The position numbers and the translations under genes were made by a program. DNA of 64,000 nt from Torymus aiolomorphi (taxonomy: Eukaryota > Arthropoda > Insecta > Hymenoptera > Torymidae): NCBI GenBank assembly GCA_036365515.1, contig CM070874.1:61833583-61897582 (forward strand), in the 5' to 3' direction. Below the pieces are notes generated by a model. That model did no database searches. It saw only the letters and a program-made list of their open reading frames with translations, and was not told the origin of the DNA. Positions 43,302-54,913 of the stretch are shown one piece after another. The stretch's first letter is position 1. Every line of letters begins with the position of its first letter.

Positions 43302-43565
43302 ATAAGTCTCGCATGAAATCCAAGACGAATTGCGAGACTTTTGGCAGAACAAAATTTTTACTTAAATAAAATTTTTACTTAAATAAGTCTCGCATGAAAT
43401 CTAGACGAACTGCAAGACTTTTGGCTGGACAACATTTTTACTTAAAAAAATCTCGCATGAAATCCAAGACGAACTGCGAGACTTTTGACTAGACAAACTT
43501 TTGTCTTCAAAAAGTCTCGCATAAAGCCCAATATGAATTATGAGAGTTTTGGAGTTTTTATCTTA
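43302..43565. repeat. GTCTCGC/GCGAGAC repeat array, right part
   Basis: Four successive units of about 65 bp each read AAGTCTCGCATGAAATC, AAGACGAA, TGCGAGACTTTTGGC and an ACAAAATTTTTACTTAAA spacer. Within each unit the two GTCTCGCA motifs are inverted. The array ends about 80 bp before the CMC transposase gene and may be its subterminal repeat region. Confidence 0.7.
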
Positions 43566-43645
43566 CTACAATAAAAATAAAACTATACGAGTAAAGTTCT
43601 TGTACAACTTTCAATAAATTACATTTTATACAACATTTATGTGTT

Positions 43646-46135
43646 TTATTCTTTTTCAATATTATTTACAGGTTCGATAACGTACGTAGATTGACCAATA
43701 CTAATTTTAAACAACACTTGTTGCATGTTTTCTACGGGAACTGCAATTTTAGCGTCTAAATTTATATTACACAAATAAATGTAAGGTATTAAATCATTAA
43801 TTAAATTGCACTCAAAGATGCGTTGATATTCGTACTTATTAATTATTGCATAACTCTTACAAATATTGTCATTGCATATATTACATTGTTCGCAATCGCA
43901 ATTACAAATTTTAACATAAGTTTCGACGCAACCTATACACATATTTCCATTCAAAATAAATTTTACAGTAGATGATTTTGTTTTGTTTTTTTGACGATTA
44001 TAAAATTTAGAATCAATCAGTAATTTATTTTTTCGTATTCTATAAAACATATGAATTTTATCCTCATTAATTTCCATGTTTCGAAAACAGTATGCAATAA
44101 TTGCAAGTATCGGCGTTTTTTTACACTGCCCCACAATTGAAGATTTTGTCGATATTCTTTTTGTTTTAAACCTAAAATTTGATTTTAATTCATAACAATA
44201 ATCACTAACTTCATTTTTTCTTTTAGAAATTTTTCTTTTAAAGCATCGTGATTTAGAAATAATGAGATCGAAGAAGAGATTTGTAATTCTGCGTACTTAG
44301 TACCGTGAACTAATCTTTTCAGAACTCCGTTCATATTCTCGAAAGGAAAGCAGGATGTTACCCATAAAGGACCAAATCGTTTTACTACTTCTGGTAGATG
44401 TAATAATAGGTGTAGATTACAACTCATATGTTTTTCCCCATATAAGTGAGTAAACTGCGAAACATATACTCGCTAAGTAATATCGACGCCTTTTCTATCA
44501 TTTCATTTGATATACTTGTTTGGTTTAACAAATAGATACCAAAAACTAATAATTTATGATGATCAAAATACTTTTGATCCATAAGATCGTGTAGTACTGG
44601 AATACTGTATGATAAAAGAAAAAGCTTTAACTCAGAACTCTTACTTTCCAGTAAGTAAAATCTGTAACAGAACGAGATAATCGCGCAACTGAATACGGGG
44701 GATTAATCGCTAAGAGACGTTTATTAATAATCGATAAAACTTTTGTCATAGAAAAAGCATGATTGTGATTTTCTGAATCAAACCAAAACCAGCCGAGCTT
44801 TTTAGTCAAACCTACGTATGCGCAATGCATAATATCAATAGCTGTAGTTTCAATATATTTGTAAACAAATTTGGATAACTCAGTTGGGCCTTTTACAGCA
44901 AAAACAGCCTCGGACGTTTCAAAGGCTTGCTTGCCGTATTTAATGCTTTCGTCAGAAGTGCGCAACTGTAAATTATTTTTGTACGGATATACGTGTACAC
45001 GTTCGATATTTTCTCCTTTTTCTTTACAGAACTGGCAGCCGTAATCACCGTTAAACAATTTCATATTTAAAAATGGAGCTTTCGCACACAAGTCACACGT
45101 ACCACACATAACTATGCCTCTTACTTTTATCATATCGCTACATTTATTAAGACAAAATAAATATCCTTTGTATAGCTTTCTCAAACTGTTAGTAAATGCA
45201 CTCATAAAAAGATTACACTCAGGTTTAGTCGGACCAAACCATAGTTCAGCAAGAATCATGTTTTCTCGCTTAAATCTCTGATTATATGGCAGTTCATTTA
45301 TAACAAAAAATAAGGGCCAGATACTTAATTTTGAAGATTTAAAAAGTGGAACGCCATCTGTATTCCATGTTAACGAAATGTTATTATTTAAATCAGAGAA
45401 AAACCCTTGATTAATCAATTCCTTATATATTGAACCGTCATAAATGTCTTCAAAATTTCTATCATTTACTTTAATACGCGTAAATCTATTAGTTAACATT
45501 TCTTTGAAACCTGTACGTTTGTATAATTTTTGCAATTGATGAAAAATAGAAATTTCCAGAAAATAACTCGTGGCCGTTCTTTTTATGCAATCTGTACATT
45601 CTTGATTTTCCTGACTATCTCGTTTTTTAAAACAAACCGTGAAATAATAATGTCGAACCAACGGAGTGTTTATGTCACTAAAAAGTTTTTTAAATTTATA
45701 AACAGTTTTTACGCAATGATTAGGTTGTATACAGTGCAAATAAATTAATTTAAGTATTTTTGCAAATAATGCTCCTGTTATCGCAAAATGCATCATTAAG
45801 GATAGCACTGACAATACGTGCTCTGCAACAGTTATAGGTGAACCTGGATACAATGGTTGATCAGCATTGTTAATTAAAAAGTCATCTTCTTCTCCCTCTT
45901 CTTCGCTGTAATCGGACTCAGCATCGTCCGAATCTATCCATTCAGCATCGCTATCAAGCTGCTCTCCATTCTCCTCAATTGGCTGGTCGAAATTTTGCTG
46001 AACTTCATCCAGATCTTGTAATTCTGTTACCAATGTGTATAATAAGATAGTATTTATATTATTTAATTTATATAAGAATACGTATATAAGGTAGCTGAGT
46101 TTGTTGTGCAATGGAAAAATTATGCCAATTTTCAC
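43646..46135 (-). pseudogene. CMC/EnSpm (TNP2-like) transposase
   Basis: Three minus-strand segments form one broken transposase of about 760 residues. The first (46,135-44,627) starts with an acidic Asp/Glu-rich region, probably after an acceptor near 46,052. It then carries WNTDGVPLFKSSKLSIWPLF (first catalytic Asp), MCGTCDLCAKAP and YGCQFC (second Asp plus zinc ligands), and IDIMHCAYVGLTKKLGW. The second (44,427-44,185) has LHLPEVVKRFGPLW and CFPFENMNGVLKRLVHGT (catalytic Glu region). The third (44,134-43,646) is Cys-rich (CNCDCEQCNICNDNIC). Frameshifts near 44,640 and 44,465 separate segments one and two. DDE residues look preserved, so the copy is only mildly decayed. An AATAAA for this strand lies near 43,640. 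Confidence 0.75.
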
Positions 46136-46346
46136 CGTCTAAATCTCTATAAACTATGTTGTATACAGTTCGAGTATTGAAATTTCGATAATAATACGAT
46201 AATGATACGAGTTATTTTTAATATACACATACAGCTACACATACTTCAAATCATCATATTTGTTTTTGAGGTTTTCGATGTTTTAAGAGTTTTATGTTTT
46301 ATGATTTTCTTTGATCCAGTTTGCCGCGCAGAACCCACCTTCTTAA
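46136..46346. other. AT-rich spacer upstream of the transposase
   Basis: AT-rich DNA where 5' exons or a promoter of the transposase would lie; none is identifiable. Confidence 0.4.
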
Positions 46347-46485
46347 CCTTTAGAGGGCCGGAATTTTGAGAGGGAAATTCACCTTAAAAAATTGGGACAA
46401 AAGGTATCTTATATCATTGATTGAACGTAGACAAAGTGTCGATAAGGGGGTGTGCCATTTTAGTGGTTTTCCGGCCCTCTAAAGA
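46347..46485. mobile_element. 139-bp piggyBac-type MITE
   Basis: TTAA at 46,343-46,346 and 46,486-46,489 flanks terminal repeats CCTTTAGAGGGCCGGAA and TTCCGGCCCTCTAAAGA, inverted copies with one mismatch. Short size, TTAA duplication and CC-starting ends fit a piggyBac-derived MITE. It lies between the divergent transposase and the BEN-like gene. Confidence 0.85.
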
Positions 46486-46679
46486 TTAACCAAACTTTTA
46501 AAAAGACGGTACAGCAAACTCAGCATCTAGGTACTATTACTTATACTGTAACGTTTAATATCCACGATCATAGAGAATGTTGGGGATTTTTGATATGCGT
46601 TCGATTATTCGCGTAGAGTATTAGCGCTATAATGACCGGTCTGCGTTACGTTTCACTGATTTTACGTCTTCGCGCCAAT

Positions 46680-46729
46680 GATTGTTGTTACTGCGAGGGC
46701 TAGCAAATGGAGGCGCAACCTCGTGCGTT

Positions 46730-46815
<86 letters not shown>

Positions 46816-47110
46816 GCAGCCCCAGTGAGAGCGATGGAAAGATAGTCGAGTACAAGGTTTCCGTTCTGTGTACTTGCGCCGTACTTGCGAGAAAGCGGCT
46901 TCGTCGCGCCGCGACGTTCGCGCGTTCGAATTGTAATTGATGCGCGTGAACTAATCATTTTTAACGGCACTTGTGCATTTTAACTTGTATTTTGGTGCTC
47001 ACTCCGGGCCAGTCATTTTAGCCTGACACCCGCAGCACAAAACTGAGCCATGCTACTGAGCTTTTATGCACGGGTTACGGAAATTGCGCGCGAGTATTAA
47101 GTGACACGTG
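46680..47110. other. CpG-rich island 11 with (GA)n
   Basis: The GA tract at 46,732-46,815 is followed by CpG-rich DNA to about 47,100. It immediately precedes the acidic exon at 47,152 and is a candidate promoter or first-exon region for that gene. ORFs through the GA tract are not called. Confidence 0.5.
46732..46815. repeat. (GA)n microsatellite
   Basis: About 80 bp of nearly pure GA. Confidence 0.95.
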
Positions 47111-47151
47111 TAAATGTTCGCTAACCGATATGATGCTGATTCATTTTACAG

Positions 47152-47914
47152 CAGACGATGACACAGAGGAAAGAGAACAGGTAGAAGGAGAAAAAGAAGT
47201 AAGAGCAGACGAGAATACAGAGAAAAGGGAACAAGAAGAAAATGAAGGGAGAAGTCAAAGTGCAGAAGAAGAAGCAGGGGCAGAGGAAAGTGATCAAGGA
47301 GAAAGAGGCGAAAAAAATGCAGTAGGAAACAGCGATATTGGAGTAGAGGACGACACTCAAGAAGAGCGCTATGATGAACTTGATCGGATGAAACTAGTTT
47401 CACGTCAACCTGAGAAAGGAAAAGTAAATATACATGCTACATTGTTTCTCGATAAATTGATTATATTCGAACTTTAGTTATTTTTAAAAATACTATTATT
47501 TACAGATTAAACTTCTCAAAGGATTTACATTTTATATATGCGCAGCAGAGTTGACTTACCTGAAGACGTCTTGGCAAAATAAGCCAAAAGAGCGAGACGA
47601 TTCATAAAATTATTAATCGGCCGAAAAACATTAAAGGAAATGACACCATCAGGAAGGGCAAGTACACGATGCATTCCTAAAGACGTGTTCAAAGCTGTAT
47701 TTAGTAAGTACTCATTGGGTAAAAAGTTTCACATTTACATACTTTGAAAATAATAACTTGTTTTAATTTCACAGTTTATGTCAATAAAAAAGTTACTGAT
47801 GTCACCATGCAGCTATCTTTGTCACAGTACAAAAGAGTATTAACGAATTTGTGCAATGGACTTCGCAACCCAAAGAAATATCAACCTGTTAAAGATAAAA
47901 GACCAAGATATTGA
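47152..47914 (+). CDS. Spliced gene: acidic exon plus possible BEN-like segment
   Basis: Exon A (47,152-47,423) lies between an acceptor (TTCATTTTACAG) and a donor (AAAGTAAAT). It encodes a Glu-rich acidic peptide ending DELDRMKLVSRQPEKGK. A second segment (about 47,540-47,703) has VDLPEDVLAK, a stop, then ARRFIKLLIGRKTLKEM and CIPKDVFKAVF, ending at a GTAAGT donor. The last exon (47,775-47,914) begins after TTTCACAG, continues in frame (IYVNKKVTDVTMQLSLSQY) and ends KRPRY. The LLIGRKTL..IPKDVFKAV pattern resembles BEN domains, DNA-binding modules common in insect regulators and mobile elements; this is a weak match by eye. An in-frame TAA near 47,580 and the awkward phase of the middle exon suggest a damaged copy or a different splice. 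It is transcribed away from the transposase. Confidence 0.45.
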
Positions 47915-47938
47915 TTTTATTTATTTATGTAAAGCATA

Positions 47939-47940
<2 letters not shown>

Positions 47941-47989
<49 letters not shown>

Positions 47990-48015
47990 TATATATATAT
48001 ATATATATATATATA
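47941..48015. repeat. (TA)n microsatellite
   Basis: About 37 TA units with a single GA interruption, just downstream of the BEN-like gene. Confidence 0.95.
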
Positions 48016-48420
48016 GGAAAGCGGAAGTGGGAAAAAAACGAAGTCTGACGATGAGAAATGGAGAAATTTTAGAATCGGAAACCAGACATAACATTTTTCA
48101 CTATTTAATATATTTATATGAAAACATCTTTTTACATGAAACTTTGTGTGCAACATAGTATAGCCAAATAGCATGTTATTATTTTAAATTTGAGTTAAAT
48201 AAAAGAGATTGAAAATTGCAGTAAATATTTGAAATTCTCGGTCAGGCATTTCAATGTATATGTAGCGCGGTCGAGTGTCGACCCTCAGGCTTCTTCTATA
48301 TTTGCCTTCGGAGTGCTCCCGCGCTCCTTGATGTCATTAAAGAAGTACCTATATTATAGTTTCTTCAATCTAAAATGACGTTATAAAAATAATACCTGTT
48401 CTTTTCTATTTAACAATAAA
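48016..48420. other. AT-rich spacer
   Basis: AT-rich DNA with one short GC-rich patch (48,268-48,335). Nothing recognised. Confidence 0.45.
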
Positions 48421-49140
48421 TCATTGAGAACACGAATTCCGCATACCGAACAAGCAAACTACAACGAGAGCTTCACCGTCTCTTTCTCTCTTCTTACTAC
48501 AAACTACACAGAGTCCCGAGCGCGCAGTCGCGCGCACAGACCGCAAAGTGTACAAACCCCAAGAGATAGCGAGCGAGCGAGCGAGCGGGGCGGAATATTC
48601 GAAAGTCATACGGACAAAAGTTGGAAGGACAAGCGGAAATCGATTCGTTGGAAATCCATATGTACACGAACATATACGCGGCGGCGTTTCGGCCCTTGTA
48701 GAGCCGCAAGCCCAGCGAGCCAGAACGAGCTTCCGGCCGTTGCTGCAAACGCTGCTCGCCCTCTCTCTCCCCCGCATTTGCCCGGCGCACTCTCAGATCC
48801 TCTTTATGTGCGAGTGGCTCTTACGGCGGAAAATGCACCGCTCGCGCAGACGAAATCTCCTGGATTTTCGGTAACTATTACGAGCGGACCCTCCCCCTAC
48901 CCACCCGGGTTCTGGCCTTCGACGTTACACTCCGCGCCCAGCCGATCGACGCTTTAGTCTGGTCGGACTTGGGCGCTCTCGCGCAGGGCTTTTGCTTTTA
49001 GTGCGCTGCTGTCGGTGCACACACACACTGCACAGGTGTATACCAGCGCGTGGACACGCCGGGGATTCCCGTACTAGTTCTACGGGTTTTACGACGCGCA
49101 CTTGTTCGGGCTGGCACATTTTTAATTGTTCCGAATCGTC
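48421..49140. other. CpG-rich island 12
   Basis: CpG-rich island with GCGAGCGA repeats (48,571-48,590). Overlapping ORFs of 97-177 codons on both strands have no recognisable domain. The island character matches the ten in the first 16 kb. Confidence 0.5.
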
Positions 49141-50526
49141 AGGGCGGTTGGGATGGTTTTGAAAAATAAAGGGAAATTGTGCGAGTTTTGTGGATAATTA
49201 TTACTTTAATTAGTCGTTACTTGGTATAATATTCCAGATATTTTCAGATTATTTTCGCTTCTATTTCACTGTAATGGTAATTTCAGAAGATCCATGTACG
49301 AATAAAAAAATTTTCTTTTATTTACAAAACTCAATAGAAGCGTATACATATGAATATATATTATGCTTGCATCTATAGATAAACAGACATTTATCTATAT
49401 GAAAAAAAATTGTAGAAAAAATTACTATGAAGTTCACGTTGAATGAAATAAGTACAGATCAATACAAAATGTCATATGCGCACTCCTCTTAATTATATCT
49501 CTCTTATATAAAAAAACATTTAAGCTGTATTATATAAATTTTTATCGTGTCGAAAAATTTCTCAGATTTTAGGATACTTTTTATTTGCAACTGTCACGAC
49601 CATCTTCCAATCATAATCTATGAATACGGCTTTGAAAATATATTAATCCTAGTATTTAAAGTCTTCATAAAGCTTTTGAAATAAAATTAAATATAACAAA
49701 TATTTATTGCATTCTATTTTTTAAATAGTAGTGCTCTAATAATGTCCGTTTCCACCCGATATACTAATTATTGTACTAGTGTTTCTACAAAATCTGCTAT
49801 TTTTATTATTATATTTCTGGTAAATTTTGCGGCATACTACTAATAAATTTGATAGAAATAAATTGAGTAAAAAAATAAAATCTTTTACTAGAGAATTTCA
49901 TAAGAGATTTACAGAGCAAATATGTTTACTGTATATGGGAAAATCCCTCAAACTTTTAATATTCGATATTGAAGAAATAAAATAAATTTTTTGTAAAGCA
50001 CACTCATAAGACACAGCCTACCCTATTCAAAATGTTTCGAAATTGTAAAAAAAATAGCGTTACTTGTTTTACCGAAAAAGCCCTTTAAATAATTAAAAAA
50101 AATAAAAATTGACAATAAATTGAATTCACGAATAGTATGAATAGGGAAATTGGAAGGAATGGGATCATATTGGACATTTTTCAAAGCACAAAACTTAATA
50201 CGCCATTCCTTTGCAATAAGGCCGCTACGTGTCCTTTGTTTCTTATAGATCGTTAGAGTAAGAGAGACAGATAGCGACTTTATTGCGAATGAATACTGTA
50301 TAAGATTTTACACCCTTCTGACGGTATTTACATATTCGCTCATTATTACATATATTATTAATTTATTCGTTATAGATGTAATAGTAACAGTTGTATAATA
50401 TTTTAAATTGAATTAGATAAAAATTAGTTGCAATTGATTCAATACTATATTGCACTATGATTCAAAAGTTTATGTATCGTACATTTTTTGAGTGTACATA
50501 CTTATTTCTTTTATGATATTATTCTA
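49141..50526. other. AT-rich spacer, nothing recognised
   Basis: Long AT-rich stretch without ORFs above 60 codons or visible repeats. Confidence 0.55.
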
Positions 50527-50576
50527 CGCTGAGAAAAAAATATAGTATATTTTCACATAAATAGTATATTACGATA

Positions 50577-50680
50577 CGTGGGCCGGAAATTGGATTTCCG
50601 GGCCGTGCGTGGTATGACGCCCGAGGCGAAGCCGAGGGCATTATAACGCACGGCCAGGGCATCCAATTTCCGGTCCAAGT
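50577..50680. repeat. Palindrome with GCGAAGC apex
   Basis: GGCCGGAAATTGGATTTCC and GGGCCGTGCGT at left pair with complements at right (ACGCACGGCC, then ATCCAATTTCCGG). The centre contains GAGGCGAAGCCGAGG, with GCGAAGC at 50,626-50,632. Confidence 0.75.
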
Positions 50681-51455
50681 ATTGTATACTATTTTTCTTA
50701 CTCCCCGGCCGAAAGTACGTTCTGTAATTGTTAAATAATTGATAAAATTGCGTTGTCGTCTGCTAGCTGTGTTTGAGTGTTAGTTTTTCTTTCGGCCCGC
50801 TCGATAATAGTGCCTCTGTCGGCCGCTTTGGGTAGCTCGGTCGATATTACCGACTGTTTTTTCTTTCGGCCCGGCGTAGAGAGCTGATTTTTTGGGCGTC
50901 TGCTACTTTCGCTATTGTACAGATGGTCTGATGCCCGTCCGACATTTGCAAGACCGAGGCGAAGCCGAGGTTTTGCTGGTCGGGGCGGGCATCAGAAACA
51001 CATTCATTAAAAAAAGACAACACCACTTTTTATTTCAACTAACTCTTTTTTCTCGTCACACGTGCACTTTCCTCTGTCTATTTCGTACGTGTCTAACCTT
51101 CACACCGCACAAACATATTTTCCTCGGACGCTCCCGTCCATACGTTTACTTAATTGTTTCTACACGACTCGAAAGTACGTGTAGAAAACAAGAGGAAAAA
51201 ACAATAACCACGATCAAACAAAACCACTTTTTATTTCAACTAACTTTTTTCTCGTCACCCGTGCACTTTCCTCTGTTTATTTCGTACGTGTCTAACCTTC
51301 ACACCGCACAAACATCTTTCCTCGGACATGCACGCGGGCGCTGAAGCACCGTGGGTCAGGAAATTTCGGCAGCCAATCAGAGCGCGCGGTTGGTCTAAAA
51401 TAGGATGCGAAAGTAGGTACTTTTGGGTGGGCGAGTAAGAAAAGTACTATACAAT
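50681..51455. mobile_element. Nested inverted-repeat element with internal direct repeats
   Basis: The ends ATTGTATACTATTTTTCTTACTC and the complementary GAGTAAGAAAAGTACTATACAAT form terminal inverted repeats of about 25-35 bp, trimmed here to their visible match. Inside, a ~110-bp block occurs twice in direct orientation (about 51,015-51,125 and 51,216-51,325; shared TTTTTATTTCAACTAACT and CGTACGTGTCTAACCTTC). A GCGAAGC-centred hairpin lies at 50,930-50,995. The 150-codon ORF across the direct repeats is not called. Confidence 0.55.
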
Positions 51456-51805
51456 ATAGTATTATTTGACTATGACCTTATTTTATAGTACTATTTACAT
51501 TTAAGATTATGGTCAAGATAGCTAGAAATATGTTATTAGGTACTATATTATGTAGTAAAATTTGAAATATCAAAGGAATTCGAATGGAAATATTATATTA
51601 TACTAAATAAATATAGTAAGCTTTACGGCAATTTAGTTACATGTACAATAATTAAGTTACTATAATTGTTTAGTCCTTTGAATTATATGAACATATTTAT
51701 TATTAACATATTATAGTCCACTTTACAAAAAAACATAGTTAAGGCAATAATATTGAGTTTTACTATGTAATATAGTTAACAGTACCAACAACTTTTTTCT
51801 CAGTG

Positions 51806-53560
51806 TAACTTTATTTTTCGTATGTTTATATCGTTATATAAAAAAATATGATCTCGCGTATTCATTAATCACTTTTAATTCTCAAGATACATATATAAAA
51901 GTAATTGTGGAAATAAAACAATCAAACGTATGCAGTAAAAGTTTTGAAACAGTTTTGTAGAAAATTTTTAAAATTATTTTTTGCAATGTCAAGTGCTTTG
52001 GAAGTTTCCATTGAAATTTGAAAAATCAACGATTTGACTTGAGTAATACGTGATAAATTAGAATGCTCATATCTTTGCGAATTTTTATCTTAGAAAAATT
52101 TTCAAAAAGGCATTTTATAGCTTTTAATCACTACTTGTGATTACGCTAGTCAATCATAATATTCAAGTTATCCGAGAGAAACTTTAGAGGTAAATATGAT
52201 TTTGTTTAACAATTCACGATTTAGCGATTTGTCTTTGTCTCACTATAATATTATTTCTACGGAGTGCATACTTATAACTCAGGTATAAGTTAATTAGTTA
52301 TGTGAAAATGTGAAAAGATATACGTGCAGCTATGAATAATTTAAAATGTAAAAAATGCTCTTTCGATAAACGGTTTTTTCGATAAAAAAATTAAACTGAG
52401 AAAAATGCGACTACGCTCACGTTTGCTCTTATATCTAATTAGTGTCTATAGGCACACTTTCCGGAGGTTGATTTACCGAAAATATGAGTAAAAACGATTT
52501 TACTAGGATTTTAAAATGTTTTGACGATAGGCACTTTTTTAATAGCTTAAAGAAATAAAAAATTCACCCAAGTACGCACAGAAGTAATGAAAAATTGATG
52601 TTTGTTTTTAGTTTCATGAAAGTGCATTCGTTTATAATTTAATAACCTTTACGATAGCAGACCATGTTCATACAACCATAATTTAGTAAAATTTCTTTTG
52701 GTCAAAGGTGTGCAATCACTTCTTTAGAAACTATGCAACGGTAACACGAATATTAAAAGTTTGGTGGATTTGCCCATATCTATTCAGTTGCAGCAAGTAT
52801 CGATATTGGAATGAAAATATGAAAAATGGTAAGGTTATGTATCAAAAGTCTGATCATTAGCATTAAAAGTTTGTTCTCAATAACCTAAAGTATATAGAAT
52901 CTTACTATCGTTTCAAAGTCATTATAATTAATTGACGAGAGATGAATTCAATACTTTGAGTTTATCATCTACGATTCCTGTTCCTTTATAATAGTATCCA
53001 TATTCTACTTATGCATACATCATCTATATATGTAATAGGTAATTATAGCTGTGCGATGACTTATACAATCAACTTTTACAGGTGATGTATTGGGATTTGA
53101 CATAGGGGCGTGGCCAATATATATAGGTATACCTTAACCATAGCCAACATGGCGCAGACAAGCCAGTTCTATACAGCGTTAAAGCCTGGCCAATGCTAGT
53201 TCACCGCGCCACCACGAGGGTCGCATGACCGATATCAAATACGGTGGAAGGTACGAAATCAGTAAAATGTAGCATCCACGACAAAAGTATGAAAACAGCC
53301 GAGCACTTTAGAAAAAGAGTATTTATCTTAATCATTGCGTATTTAAAATAATAGCAGATAAATCACAAATTGATATTGGATGATTAGAAGAAATGTCATT
53401 TACAATTAGTATAAAGAATTAAAATCGAAATAAAAGGTTATCAGGTTGTAGCTTACACTTTACCAATATAATTTAATAAAAATTTTATTGCTCTGCAATA
53501 ACTCCATAAACTTGATTTTTGAACAAACAGGAGAAAATCAAACACGAAAATTCATTACAA
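51806..53560. other. AT-rich spacer with one GC-richer patch
   Basis: AT-rich DNA. The patch at 53,100-53,280 (with ACATGGCGCAGACAAGCC and CGCGCCACCACGAGGG) is GC-richer but has no ORF or repeat partner in the window. Confidence 0.5.
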
Positions 53561-53635
53561 CGGGTCAACAGAACCGGACAGCATCGCGCGCGTGAGACAA
53601 CGTTTACATTGGACTCTATACCAATCGTCGACGGC

Positions 53636-53707
<72 letters not shown>

Positions 53708-54330
53708 CGCGTCGCATATAGTGAAATTCGACGAATGCATATATTTATCGGGCAGTCGCATCGAAACATGACGCAGTAGCGACATCAATAACATCGCCCT
53801 TTCACGGCTCGCGCGCGCGGAGAGTAGAGCAGCGCACTAGCAGCAACTCTCCGCTCTCGCGCGCGTCCTTTCAACGCGACGCAAGCACCGTCGCTCCGTC
53901 GTCGTCGCCGTCGCTTACAGTATTTGCTCGCGAGCGTGCACCGCGCGCACACACCATTGACACACATACGCGCTCGTATATATATATATATGTGTACGTG
54001 AAATTCCATTCGAGATGCGCCAGGGAGTGCGAGTGCCGGAAATGACTGGGAGCGCGCGGCCATTCTGAGGCATTGACGCGCAGGAACGGGGCGATCTCGT
54101 AAAATTGTATCGGATTGTAATTCACCAGTGAGAGTGTGAGAGAGCGAGAGATAGAAAGGGGGAGGGGGGAGAGAGTGGGGGGAACTGGGTTAAGCCGGCG
54201 CACATGGTTATTGGCCCATTTGTTTTACTGCTGTTCGAGACATTTTATTTTTTTACGAGCCGTTACTGCTACGCGCGCGCAAAGCTCGACGAAACGACGT
54301 ACATAGAGCGGGATAGAGAATTTCTCTCTT
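53560..54330. other. CpG-rich island 13
   Basis: CpG-rich DNA on both sides of the TA tract, with a CGTCGTCGTCGCCGTCG run near 53,895 and a GA/GGGGA tract at 54,130-54,180. No gene supported. Confidence 0.5.
53637..53704. repeat. (TA)n microsatellite
   Basis: About 34 uninterrupted TA units. ORFs reading Tyr-Ile runs across it on both strands are artefacts. Confidence 0.95.
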
Positions 54331-54775
54331 TTTTTTGCACGGCGCAAAAAAAAGTGCAGGGATGGTAGAAAAGAGACAGACGGACACATATAGAGAGAGA
54401 GAGGGAGAGAGAGAAAGAGGCTTTTGTCATCCGTGCTCGGGGGTAAAAAATTCCGGACATTTTTTGTTTTCGCGATTGGAATTGCTTTCTCAAAGAGAAA
54501 GCTCTGAATTTGCTGAAAATTTCTTTACGCGAATTTCGCAGCGCGTAAAAGCGTTTAGTTGCTTGGGGCAAATTGTCGAATTCAGCGCATTGGCACATAT
54601 TGAGCGATCGGTTATCGAATATTTGAAGCAGTTATAAAGTTTTAGGTTTAGTTCTAGTTTTAAATGCAGCTTGTAAAAGGCCTAGAAGCATAAAAACTGC
54701 AAGTTAATATACCTTTTTAGTTCACAACTATTTTTACTTGGCAATATCTGTGTTGCAAGTTGTACCGCCGTCAAG

Positions 54776-54913
54776 ACCATGTGATACTCAACAAAAATCG
54801 TGTTGGGTTCAGTCGATAATATAGGGGGAGCCAACTACTGTATAATAAACAGTAGATGGCGCTGAAGGTATGCGTAGAACTTTTAGTTCCAAAAAACATT
54901 CATAGATGGCGTG
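54776..54913 (+). repeat. Dispersed repeat, copy 1 (with AGATGGCG motifs)
   Basis: CCATGTGATACTCAACAAAA, a TCAGTCG block, AACAGTAGATGGCGCT and a final CATAGATGGCGTG occur in the same order and spacing at 58,041-58,189. The two copies flank the MITE and the 512-bp satellite in direct orientation. Confidence 0.7.

Larger units (their letters stand above)
50527..51805. mobile_element. 1.28-kb element, CRCTGAGAAAAAA ends, TA duplication
   Basis: The left end CGCTGAGAAAAAAAT and right end TTTTTTCTCAGTG are inverted, with TA outside both (50,525-50,526 and 51,806-51,807). The outer ~50 bp and the right-hand 350 bp are AT-rich; the centre is occupied by GC-rich hairpins and a second inverted-repeat element, so it looks like a MITE carrying a nested insertion. 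Ends resemble those of the elements at 25,942 and 54,914. No transposase. Confidence 0.6.
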
